In this document: positions 7,256 through 15,961 of the stretch, in pieces
Position numbering within the stretch: the first letter of the stretch is position 1
How the letters are laid out: every line of letters begins with the position of its first letter
Source: Prevotellaceae bacterium
GTDB taxonomy: Bacteria; Bacteroidota; Bacteroidia; Bacteroidales; UBA932
Direction: 5' to 3'
Length of the DNA stretch: 39,724 bases
Assembly (NCBI GenBank): GCA_031258195.1
Contig: JAIRNF010000041.1
Span: 1 to 39,724, forward strand
Program-made: the position numbers and the translations under genes
Notes under the pieces: generated by a model
Told to the model about the DNA's origin: nothing
Seen by the model: only the letters and a program-made list of their open reading frames with translations
Databases searched by the model: none

Positions 7256-8584
7256 TTAATTATTTAGCTCTAAATACTCTAGCGCTCTACCCGATATCTG
7301 CATTAACGATATTTCGGCAAGCTTAGCCTTGTAGCTAACGTTCAACAGACGCTCTTGGGCATCGAGCAAATCTTTTTGAGCTTCGCGAAGCTCTATGCCC
7401 GATAACGCGCCCAGCTTATAGCGCTCCATCGCGATGTCTAAATAATCTTTGGCTGTCTCAAGGTTATCTTCTTCCATTTTCCGCAAGATAAGGTTATTAC
7501 GGTAACCGTTATATATTGTAGCCAAGTCGACCTTTAACGATTGCTCTAAGCCAATCCGCTCTAGCTCCCTGTTCTTTATATCAATCTTTGCATTCTTTAG
7601 ATCTCTCCGTTGATTAAATCCGTTAAAAATATTGAAGCCCAGCGTTATTCCGTAATCAAGACCGAGCGATTGTGAGTAGTCTGTTGTACCTGAACCATAC
7701 ATAGTTCGGCTATATCCATAGCTTCCGCTTACTCTAAGATAAGGGTAGCCGCGAGATTTTACCAGCTTATGATCTAGCTGCGAAACAGCGTTATTCCGTT
7801 CAGCAACAAGCAAGCTGGCATTTACTGCCAGCATTTGCCGCTCCAACTCCCTTTCGTCTAATTCGGTGTTTATATGAATTTCTCTGTTCTCGATAGTAGG
7901 CGAAATTGCAACATTCTCAACGGCCATTAGCTCGTTTAGCTCAATACCGGTTTTGTATAGCGTTTCTGTTTGTGCTATATAGTTCGAGCTGTCGCTATTG
8001 TAGTTTACCTGCGCCTGCTGTAGCTCGAGCTTAGACGCCGAACCAAGAAGGTATCGTTCTTGTACGATTCTCACGCGTTCTTTAGATATACTAAGCGCAT
8101 ATTCCAGATTTCTAAGCCGAATATTTTGCTGAACAAGGTCGTAATACTGAGAGGTGATCTTTGCTACGATATCCTCGATTGTAATACGGGTATTCAGCTC
8201 GCCCAGCCGCTTCAGCTCTTTCAGCTTCTTATAGGTGGTTTGAACGGAAAAGCCATTGAACAAGTTCCATGATAGATCTAATCCGGTACCTAAGGTTTGG
8301 GTATGAACGCCATTCGATTTTGTTACAACACCGGCAGTGGTTTCCGACTTGTTGTTGTCCACTGACCCGCTATAACGACCGCTTAAATCAAGGGTTGGCA
8401 GATAGCCTGCGCCGCCAATCGTATAGTTATTTTCGGCTTTCTGTTGGTTATTACTCGAGATTCTGATCGAGTAGTTCTGCTCTAAACCTATTTCTAAACA
8501 GCGCTTAAGGTCGTAAACTTCTTGCGCTTTAAGAAATGAGAAAGATAGCAGTAGTACGGCCGTAGATATAAGAATTCGTTTCAT
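7256..8584 (-). CDS. TolC-family outer-membrane efflux protein
   Basis: Outer-membrane factors form trimeric channels that connect periplasmic adaptors to the outside. The 442-aa product has a signal peptide (MKRILISTAVLLLSFSFLKA) and two OEP repeats of long heptad-rich helices, for example LEYALSISKERVRIVQERYLLGSASKLEL in the first half and ETAKDYLDIAMERYKLGALSGIELR in the second. This is the classic R/E-YxxGxxSxxEL pattern of TolC repeats. Each repeat is interrupted by strand segments with aromatic and glycine residues. It is the last gene of the MFP-ATPase-permease cluster, 122 bp after the last permease, and has a possible own -7 box. It most likely serves the tandem permeases, making a MacAB-TolC-like tripartite exporter. 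Confidence 0.9.
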   Translation of the reverse strand: MKRILISTAVLLLSFSFLKAQEVYDLKRCLEIGLEQNYSIRISSNNQQKAENNYTIGGAGYLPTLDLSGRYSGSVDNNKSETTAGVVTKSNGVHTQTLGTGLDLSWNLFNGFSVQTTYKKLKELKRLGELNTRITIEDIVAKITSQYYDLVQQNIRLRNLEYALSISKERVRIVQERYLLGSASKLELQQAQVNYNSDSSNYIAQTETLYKTGIELNELMAVENVAISPTIENREIHINTELDERELERQMLAVNASLLVAERNNAVSQLDHKLVKSRGYPYLRVSGSYGYSRTMYGSGTTDYSQSLGLDYGITLGFNIFNGFNQRRDLKNAKIDIKNRELERIGLEQSLKVDLATIYNGYRNNLILRKMEEDNLETAKDYLDIAMERYKLGALSGIELREAQKDLLDAQERLLNVSYKAKLAEISLMQISGRALEYLELNN

Positions 8585-8678
8585 TATATTGTTTATATTA
8601 ATCTTTTAAGACGATATTTTAAAAGAAAAGTTCGAATACAGATTCTATTATTCTTCAACTTTATTTTTTTCTTTATTG

Positions 8679-8686
8679 CAAAGATA
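8679..8686 (-). promoter_or_regulatory. Possible internal -7 promoter box for the TolC-type gene
   Basis: On the minus strand TATCTTTG, identical to the box upstream of the LolD-like gene and of the response regulator gene, lies 95 bp before the TolC ATG in the 122-bp gap. No -33 element is obvious. Confidence 0.4.
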
Positions 8687-8706
8687 TAGCAAAACAACGA
8701 TACATT

Positions 8707-11055
8707 TTATTCGGCTTTCATGGCTTTTACAGGATTTGCGCGCGCTGCTATAATTGCTTTTCCTCCCACTGTCAGTAAAGTAACAACAACAACTATAAGC
8801 ATAGCCAGAACAAACATCCGCCAAGTAATATCAATTCGGTATGCGTAGTTTTGCAATACCCTTTCCAACAAATAGTAAGTAATAGGTAAAACAACTACTA
8901 CGGCAACGCCAAGAAGAAACAGAAAATCTTTCGTAAGTATAGATACGATACTTCGGACGCTAGCGCCAAGCGCTTTACGGATACCTATTTCTTTGGCTTT
9001 CGCTTCCGTTGAAAATGTTATCAACCCAAATAAGCCAAGACATGATATAAGAATGGCTATTAAGGAAAAAATGGTAAATAGGAGATTGGTACGAAGTTCA
9101 GACTTATATACCATATCGAAATCATCATCTAAAAATCTGTAGCTAAAATTATAATCCGGGTTATACTCCTTCCACATCTTTTCAACCTCCGTCACTAATT
9201 TTTCCGCGTTATCCGGCAGTGTCTTTATATATAAATGACGCAGCATCAAGGGGTGATAAAAGAGAATTAAAGGTTTAATCTCCGAATGCAAACTTTCATA
9301 GCTATAATCTTTTACCACTCCAACTATTTCAAATATATCCGCGTAACCTTTATCGACTCGCGTACCGACTACGGATTCTCCCTGACCTAATACTTTAGCG
9401 CCTGCTTCATTAACTATGGCGCTTAACTTCAGGCTCTCTTCCGACATATCCGACGTAAAACCACGCCCTTCGATAAAGGGAATTTTCATTGTTGAAAAAT
9501 AACTCGTATCAACAAAGTAGGTCATAAAATTAGCCGCTTCGCCCGTGGTCTTTTTTCTAATACCTTGAAATGCTGTACTACCTCTATGTCCGTACGCTGC
9601 GGCTGTCATATCTATTATTTCGGGGAAAGCGCTTAGCCGATCTTTTACTGTATGGTAGGTTGTATTCATCAAATTTACCACTAACATATTCTCTTTATCG
9701 TAGCCAAGATTTGCCTTTCGCATATAGCGTACTTGCGTTGTAAGAACAATAGTAACCATAACTAAACCAACAGAAAAGGCAAACTGTAAAACTATAAGAA
9801 CCTTCCTAAACAGCGCTTTATTTCTAGCTAAACCGCGAGGTTGAAATGCATAGGTAGGTTTAAAACCAATCAACGTAAGAGCCGGGTATAAGCCGGCTAA
9901 CCTTACTGTTATTAGTAGGGTTAATACATATATAGATAACGTAGAAAAGCTGAAAAAGTTAAGTGTTAGCTCTTTTCCACACAGCTCGTTATAAAATGGC
10001 ATTACCAGATATATTAATAAGGTTGCCGTTAACAATGATATTATGGCTAAAATTACCATCTCCGCTATAAGTTGAACGAACAATGTACGTTTTTCGGCAC
10101 CCATAATTTTTTTTATAGCAATCTCATCGCCTCTTTTATTTGCGCGGGCTGTAACTAAATTCACATAGTTAATGCAAGAAACGATAAGAATAAGGATGGC
10201 TATTCCTGAAAAAATATATATACTTCGCATTCCTCTGGGCTCTCCGCTTAAAGAGTAAAGATGCATTTGATAAAGCGGCTGTAAGCTTGTCGTTATTTCT
10301 CCCGACCCGCCATATTTCTTCGATAGGTCGTTAAGCTTATCTGCCAGCTTACCACTAATATCATCGATTGAAGCCTGTTGTGAAAGAACAAGATATGTCG
10401 CGTAATCGTACTTACCCCAATTATCATCTAGCGTAATACCATCATTATATATAACGTTTAGCAGCTGAAATGGTATAAGTATATCTGCCTGTATACTGGA
10501 GTTATCAGGGATATCGTCGATTATACCGGACACATGAAGTGTAATTCCATATGATGATTTGAGAGACTTCCCTATGGGGTTCTCATCTCCAAACAGCATC
10601 CCCGATTTCGATTTTGAAATTATGGCTGAGTAACTATCCGGAAATGGCGTCTTTTTTTCTCCTTCAAGCATCCTAAAATCAAATATTTCAAAAAATGAAG
10701 AGTCAACCGCAAGCATGCTAAGATCATAGAATTTTTTATCTTCGTAGCTAATATATCCTTCAGGTAAGTAATTACTAGTTCGGCAATAATTCTCTACCCC
10801 CACAATGTCCTCTTTCGCGTATATACCCAATGGCGCAGGAGAAACGCTCCATATAGCCGTCTGCGAACTTAACTGAGATACAATTCTATATATTCTATCG
10901 CCCTTTTTATGTATTTTATCAAAACTAAGCTCGTTTTGTACCCAAAGCGTTATTAGAATACAAGCTGTAAGGCTTATGGTTAACCCAATAATATTTATGA
11001 TAGAGTAAATGCCGTTACGCCTCGGATTGCGAAAAGCTATCTTTAAATTATACAT
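8707..11055 (-). CDS. ABC transporter permease, FtsX/MacB type (array member 6, promoter-distal)
   Basis: A stand-alone 782-aa permease without a fused ATPase. It contains two MacB_PCD-FtsX modules: TM1 at about 20-40 (YSIINIIGLTISLTACILITLWV), a periplasmic MacB_PCD domain, three helices at about 280-400 with the coupling motif EIAIKKIMGAEKRTLFVQL, TM5 near 425-445, a second periplasmic domain, and a final FtsX bundle from about 670 with KAKEIGIRKALGASVRSIV. It ends RANPVKAMKAE. Such proteins act as mechanotransmission dimers powered by a cytosolic ATPase, here presumably the one at 23509-24207. It is separated from the broken fifth permease by 149 bp, the widest gap in the array, and is followed by the TolC-type gene. 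The substrate is unknown. Confidence 0.88.
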   Translation of the reverse strand: MYNLKIAFRNPRRNGIYSIINIIGLTISLTACILITLWVQNELSFDKIHKKGDRIYRIVSQLSSQTAIWSVSPAPLGIYAKEDIVGVENYCRTSNYLPEGYISYEDKKFYDLSMLAVDSSFFEIFDFRMLEGEKKTPFPDSYSAIISKSKSGMLFGDENPIGKSLKSSYGITLHVSGIIDDIPDNSSIQADILIPFQLLNVIYNDGITLDDNWGKYDYATYLVLSQQASIDDISGKLADKLNDLSKKYGGSGEITTSLQPLYQMHLYSLSGEPRGMRSIYIFSGIAILILIVSCINYVNLVTARANKRGDEIAIKKIMGAEKRTLFVQLIAEMVILAIISLLTATLLIYLVMPFYNELCGKELTLNFFSFSTLSIYVLTLLITVRLAGLYPALTLIGFKPTYAFQPRGLARNKALFRKVLIVLQFAFSVGLVMVTIVLTTQVRYMRKANLGYDKENMLVVNLMNTTYHTVKDRLSAFPEIIDMTAAAYGHRGSTAFQGIRKKTTGEAANFMTYFVDTSYFSTMKIPFIEGRGFTSDMSEESLKLSAIVNEAGAKVLGQGESVVGTRVDKGYADIFEIVGVVKDYSYESLHSEIKPLILFYHPLMLRHLYIKTLPDNAEKLVTEVEKMWKEYNPDYNFSYRFLDDDFDMVYKSELRTNLLFTIFSLIAILISCLGLFGLITFSTEAKAKEIGIRKALGASVRSIVSILTKDFLFLLGVAVVVVLPITYYLLERVLQNYAYRIDITWRMFVLAMLIVVVVTLLTVGGKAIIAARANPVKAMKAE

Positions 11056-11173
11056 CCTTAAAAATTTAGACTACATCGTTCTTACACTATGCCAACAAAG
11101 CATATGCCAAAAACATAATCGCTGATTATCAAAACAATAGCTACAGTAGAGTTTTGGATATTGTACGATAACG

Positions 11174-11205
11174 AACAATTTGTGTACGGTTTTATACAAA
11201 TTGTT
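11174..11205. other. Inverted repeat between permease 5 (broken) and permease 6
   Basis: AACAATTTGT (11174-11183) and ACAAATTGTT (11196-11205) form a perfect 10-bp hairpin with a 12-nt loop, overlapping the ancestral stop codon of the broken permease. There is no T-tract on the minus strand, so it is not a clear terminator. It could be a partial attenuator, mRNA processing site or operator. The flanking 11056-11204 gap shows no gene. Confidence 0.5.
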
Positions 11206-13552
11206 TATTCTGTTTTTATCGCTTTTACGGGGGTTTGCTCGTGCCGCGCGTAACGCCTGCCCGCTAACGGTTAATACTACTAAAACAATAACGATTAATG
11301 CCGCTAATACAAATACTCTCCACGATATATTTATTCGGTAAGCATAGCCTTGCGGCGGCTGGTTGGTAAGCATATACGCAAATGGCGGCGCCAGCGATAC
11401 GGAAATACCGACTAGCAATAAAAACTCCTTTGATAACGTTGTAATAATATTTAGCGTATTTGCTCCTATAGCTTTACGAATGCCGATTTCTTTAGTCCTA
11501 GATTCGGCTGTATATGTTGCGAGACCGAACAGACCTAGGCATGAAATAAAAATACCGATTACCGTAAATATATTAAAGAGCGCTCCATTTCTAGTATCGG
11601 CACGAAGCATTTTTTCGAACGTTTCGTCCATAAACTGATAGCTGAACTCGTAATCTGGATTATACTGCTGCCGCAGCTTATCTACGGCGGCTATTGCTTC
11701 CGGCGCCTTTGCCGCCGTGGTACGCACATAAATTACTCTAGCATAAAGTGTCGGATAAAAAATAAATGGTTCGATCGCTTTGTCCATGGTCTGAAAATGA
11801 GAATCTGAAACAACCCCGGTAATTCTAACAAACCCGTCTCCTAAAGCGATCCTTTTATTTACAGGATCCACAAGCCCCATTTGCTGCTATTGCTCGCTCG
11901 TTCAAAATAGCCTCTCCTTCGGTTGCGTTAGGGCTAAAGCCATTACCTGAAAGTAGCGACAAGCTCATTACTCGAACAAAGTAGGTGTCGATAGGTAGCT
12001 GTGCGACCATTATATTCTGACCATCCACGCTTCCCTCCCACTTAGGGATTGATGTTTTTGACCCGACATTCATAATATTATCTCTGGCTCCCGTAATACC
12101 CGCAATAGCGGGATCTTGCATCAGCTCTGTTTTAATCGTACTAAACGGCATGTTATATGCAGGGAAGGTGAAAACATACTCCTTCTCGTACCCCAAATCT
12201 TTTTCTCTAAGATATTTCATTTGGGAGTTTAACTCAATTGTTGCAATAATCAGTACTGTAGAGCATGTAAACTGTAGCGTAATTAGCACTCTCCGGAAAG
12301 TAATATTTCTTCCTTTTCCTGATGTCCCCCCTCTCATTACCGCAAGGGGACCATATGATGACAACATTACCGTTGGGTATATACCCGCAAAAACCACGAC
12401 CACCAGTAAAACTCCCCCCCATAATCAGCCATATACCAGAGCCGAATATCCTTAACGGTTTATCCGTAAGCTGAGCATAAGCAGGCGCAAGCATATAAAT
12501 AATTAAGAGAGCGAGCGGCGTTGCCATAATAAATAGCGCGATAGCTTCTACGATAAGCCGCCAAAAGATTTGAACCTTCTTAGCACCCATAATTTTTCTC
12601 GCGCCCACTTCTCTTGTTCGCTTAATAGCCCGCGCGGTTACCATATTTACATGGTTAATACAAGCAATAAGGAGAATAGTAATAGCAATAAAGAAAAACA
12701 TGCGTACTTTTTTTATATCGCCGGGCTCTCCTTTTGCGGTATAAAGGCGCATTTTCCGCAAGGGTTGTATTGTAAAAGAGCGATAAGAAGCATGTTCGGG
12801 CGGCTGTACTTCGTTAGTCATTTTTTCTGCTATAGCGCTGATATTCGCTCCGGGTTTTATCCGAAGAAATGTATGAAATTCTATGCTATACCAAGTTTCC
12901 GCAATCCACGTATAGAGCGGATGCATATTTGCCGATAAAGGTGTAACGATATCTACAGACGGAACCATTGTGTTATGAGGTAGATTTTTCATAACGGCTG
13001 CTACCCTCATAATCTTTACCTCACTTTCTCTTTCATCATTTTTTCCTTCGATATTTATGATTTTACCAATCGGGTCATTGTCTCCAAATAGCAGATCGGC
13101 TAAACGCTCGCTGATAACTACGCTAGATGGATATTGAAGTAAATTATTTCGTTCGCCTTTTATAATAGGAAAATTAAAAAACGAAAAAAAGTACTGTCAG
13201 ACATTAAATATTTGACGTTACATATTCGCTCATTTTCGTATTTAACAAACGCCGCATTCTCTTCTTTCGTTCGGCAATATGCTGTTACCTCATCAAAATG
13301 CTCGTATGCAGCCGGAGCAAATAATCCGGTAGAACGTTCGAAGTACATTTTTTCTCCTCCGGAATCGAGCTGTGCCAACCCTATATAAATATTATCGGCA
13401 TCTTTATGAAAGCTGTCATAGCTACACTCGTCCTTTATCCAGAACAGTATAAATATAACAGCCGCCATACTGACGGCTAAGCCGACAATATTAATCCGCG
13501 AATAGAATGCCTTACGCCAAAGTCCGCGAAATGCTATTTTCAAATTATACAT
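11205..13552 (-). pseudogene. Broken ABC transporter permease, FtsX/MacB type (array member 5), four frameshifts
   Basis: Homology to the neighbouring permeases runs across three reading frames. Reading from 13552: the N-terminus MYNLKIAFRG with TM1 and STFF stops early because a T-run (13184-13190) is one base short for the frame that continues as NFPIIKGERNN. The middle part (RVAAVMKNLPHNT, REVGARKIMGAKKVQIF) leaves frame at a 7-C run (12414-12420). The next part (FAGIYPTVMLS to ILNERAIAA) leaves frame at a TTT at 11880-11882. The last part (MGLVDPVNKRI, KEIGIRKAIGANTLN) runs past its normal end because of a 5-G run (11229-11233). Repairing that run restores RANPVKAIKTE and a TAA at 11205. 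The net change is one deletion and three insertions, all single-base, so no full product is expected unless these are sequence errors. Confidence 0.85.
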
Positions 13553-13568
13553 AAAAAAGGGGTTCCGG

Positions 13569-15950
13569 TTATTCTGTTTTTATTGCCTTTACGGGATTCG
13601 CTCGTGCTGCGCGTATAGCTTGTCCGCTAACCGTAAGTATTGCGAGAGCGAATATTACTACTGCTACTATTGCTATCATCCACCATGTAATACTAATACG
13701 ATATGCATAATATTGCAGTATTTCGTCCATAAAATAGTATGCTACCGGAAAACCTATGACAAAGCCCAGACAAACCAGCGCCACAAACTCTTTTGATAGC
13801 ATTTGAACGATACCCGAAATGCTTGCCCCAAGCGTTTTTCGAACACCGATTTCTTTAGTTCTGGTTTCGGCTGAATAGGTTGCCAGACCAAACATTCCGA
13901 CGCATGATATAAACACTACTATAGCGGTAAAAAATAGCAACATGCGTTCTAAGTATATTTCTTTTTTATAGTACTTATCAAAAGCATCTTCTAAGAACGT
14001 GTATTGGAAATCGTAGTCGGCATTATACTGTTTCCATAATTTTTCGGCAGTCTCAACTGCGCTTTTCGCGCCACCTGGTCTAACTTTTATATAAATACCG
14101 CCTACGTATTTCGAATCATTACTAATAACTAAAGGACCTATTCGCTTATCAAGCTGTTCAAAATTGAAATTTTTCACTACTCCTTTTATTGTGTAAAACT
14201 CTTTAGATCCCTTATTCATATAAAACGGCTTCCCAATCGGATTATCCATCTTCATAATACGCTTTGCCTCTTCATTAATCAGGATCGCGAACGAATCTTG
14301 AGGGTACAGCGGTTCTCCTTCTAAGATTTCGATATTCATAACCTCCGTAAAGTTACTTACGATACTGATTGTATATATTGTTGGATCATAATCGTTTGGT
14401 TTACCTGGCCAAAATGTGCCGCCTCTCGAACTTGTTCCAGCCATATCAACCATTCCCGATCCCGTTACATCAACTATTTCGCTATTCTTTAGCAGCTCGT
14501 TTCGCGCGACATCATAGTGTTCCCTCATATTTCCGGCACGCGTCGTAAAGATATTTTCCTTATCGTAACCTAAATCTTTCTTACGCATATACCTTATCTG
14601 CTCACCGATGGTAAGCGTAGAGGTAATTAATGCGACTGAAATAGCAAACTGAAGTACGACCAATCCCTTACGAAGAAAGCTCTCTCGCTTTTTTCCTGAA
14701 ATGTAACTTCTGAACGCATCTAAAGGGTTGAACGACAGAAGCGATAGGGCTGGATATAGCCCGGCTAGCGCCATTGTGCTTACCGCCATAATAGCGTACG
14801 CTAGCAGTACCGTCGAGTTTGTAAAGCTAAATACTAAATTTTTACCCGCCAGTACGTTATACGTTGGTATTAAAACATAAATCAATAGAGACGCTATTAT
14901 GAGCGCGAACAACAATAGCAGAAAGGTTTCTAACAACAGCTGAAAGAATAGCTCGCTTTTATTCGCTCCCATTATTTTACGCATGGCTATTTCGCGGCTT
15001 CTTTTGGCCGCTCTGGCGGTTACGATGTTTACATAGTTGATACAGGCTATGAGCAGAATAAAAACCATTATTACAACCAATAAGTAAAGCGTTCTCAGAT
15101 CGCTAGACTTGCTTCCGTCAGCCTCGTACAGGTGTATCTTTTTTAATGGCTGTAATACGAACACATAGCTATTCTCTTCTTCCTCCTCATCTTCAAACCA
15201 CTTTTCGTTACTTCTTACGGTAGTTACCTGGCTAGATATTTTTTTTGCCAGCGCGTCCGGATCGGCATCGTTATGCAACAAAAAGAAAGTTTGATACCGA
15301 TAGCTACCCCAGTCGTCGTCAATATGCTTCCATATCCAATTACCTCGAAATGTTTTCTGAACGACTAAGCGCGGTAAAATAAAATCGAACCGAACGCTAG
15401 AATTATCGGGAGCATCTTCTACTACGCCTACTACATGAAATAACAATCCGTTACCATCTTTTACGACTTTACCGATAGGGTCTTCTTCTCCAAACAATAT
15501 TTTTGCTTTCGATTCGGAAACAATCAATGATAAGTCGTCTTGAAAAGGGTTATCCGCGCTCCCTTCGCGCAACCTAAAGTCGAAAAACGTAAAAAAATCG
15601 GTATCAACAGCTATACTCTTAATCCCAAAAAACTTACGCCCGTCATGCTCGAAGAAATCCGTAAAGTATCGCTCCACACGACAATATTCACGTACTTCCG
15701 GATTATTTTCCAATGCCATCGGAGCTACAGGCGCGGGAGTCGTCGTCCAATAGCCCATATTCTCTATATCGGCGTTAAGTCGGTAGATCCGATCTGCGTT
15801 TTTGTGAAAATGGTCGAAGCTTAGCTCGTTTTGTATCCAAAGCGCCAACAAAATACATATGGATAAACCTATTGACAAGCCGACAATATTAATCCAAGAA
15901 TAAAGCCCGTTACGCTTTAAATTCCGAAATGCTATTTTAAAGCTGTACAT
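13569..15950 (-). CDS. ABC transporter permease, FtsX/MacB type (array member 4)
   Basis: Intact 793-aa stand-alone permease. TM1 is at 20-42 (YSWINIVGLSIGLSICILLALWI). The first periplasmic MacB_PCD domain carries the family phrase SKAKILFGEEDPIGKVVKDGNG and an acidic insertion EDEEEEENSYVFV absent from the sibling permeases. The FtsX helices start near 285 (LLVVIMVFILLIACINYVNIVTARAAKRS, then EIAMRKIMGANKSELFFQLL). A second MacB_PCD domain follows, and the C-terminal FtsX bundle has TKEIGVRKTLGASISGIV. It ends RAARANPVKAIKTE. It starts 11 bp after the stop of member 3, so both are surely co-transcribed. The acidic insertion in the first periplasmic domain is where this paralogue differs most visibly, consistent with a distinct substrate or partner contact. 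Confidence 0.9.
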   Translation of the reverse strand: MYSFKIAFRNLKRNGLYSWINIVGLSIGLSICILLALWIQNELSFDHFHKNADRIYRLNADIENMGYWTTTPAPVAPMALENNPEVREYCRVERYFTDFFEHDGRKFFGIKSIAVDTDFFTFFDFRLREGSADNPFQDDLSLIVSESKAKILFGEEDPIGKVVKDGNGLLFHVVGVVEDAPDNSSVRFDFILPRLVVQKTFRGNWIWKHIDDDWGSYRYQTFFLLHNDADPDALAKKISSQVTTVRSNEKWFEDEEEEENSYVFVLQPLKKIHLYEADGSKSSDLRTLYLLVVIMVFILLIACINYVNIVTARAAKRSREIAMRKIMGANKSELFFQLLLETFLLLLFALIIASLLIYVLIPTYNVLAGKNLVFSFTNSTVLLAYAIMAVSTMALAGLYPALSLLSFNPLDAFRSYISGKKRESFLRKGLVVLQFAISVALITSTLTIGEQIRYMRKKDLGYDKENIFTTRAGNMREHYDVARNELLKNSEIVDVTGSGMVDMAGTSSRGGTFWPGKPNDYDPTIYTISIVSNFTEVMNIEILEGEPLYPQDSFAILINEEAKRIMKMDNPIGKPFYMNKGSKEFYTIKGVVKNFNFEQLDKRIGPLVISNDSKYVGGIYIKVRPGGAKSAVETAEKLWKQYNADYDFQYTFLEDAFDKYYKKEIYLERMLLFFTAIVVFISCVGMFGLATYSAETRTKEIGVRKTLGASISGIVQMLSKEFVALVCLGFVIGFPVAYYFMDEILQYYAYRISITWWMIAIVAVVIFALAILTVSGQAIRAARANPVKAIKTE

Positions 15951-15961
15951 AATCTCGTATT

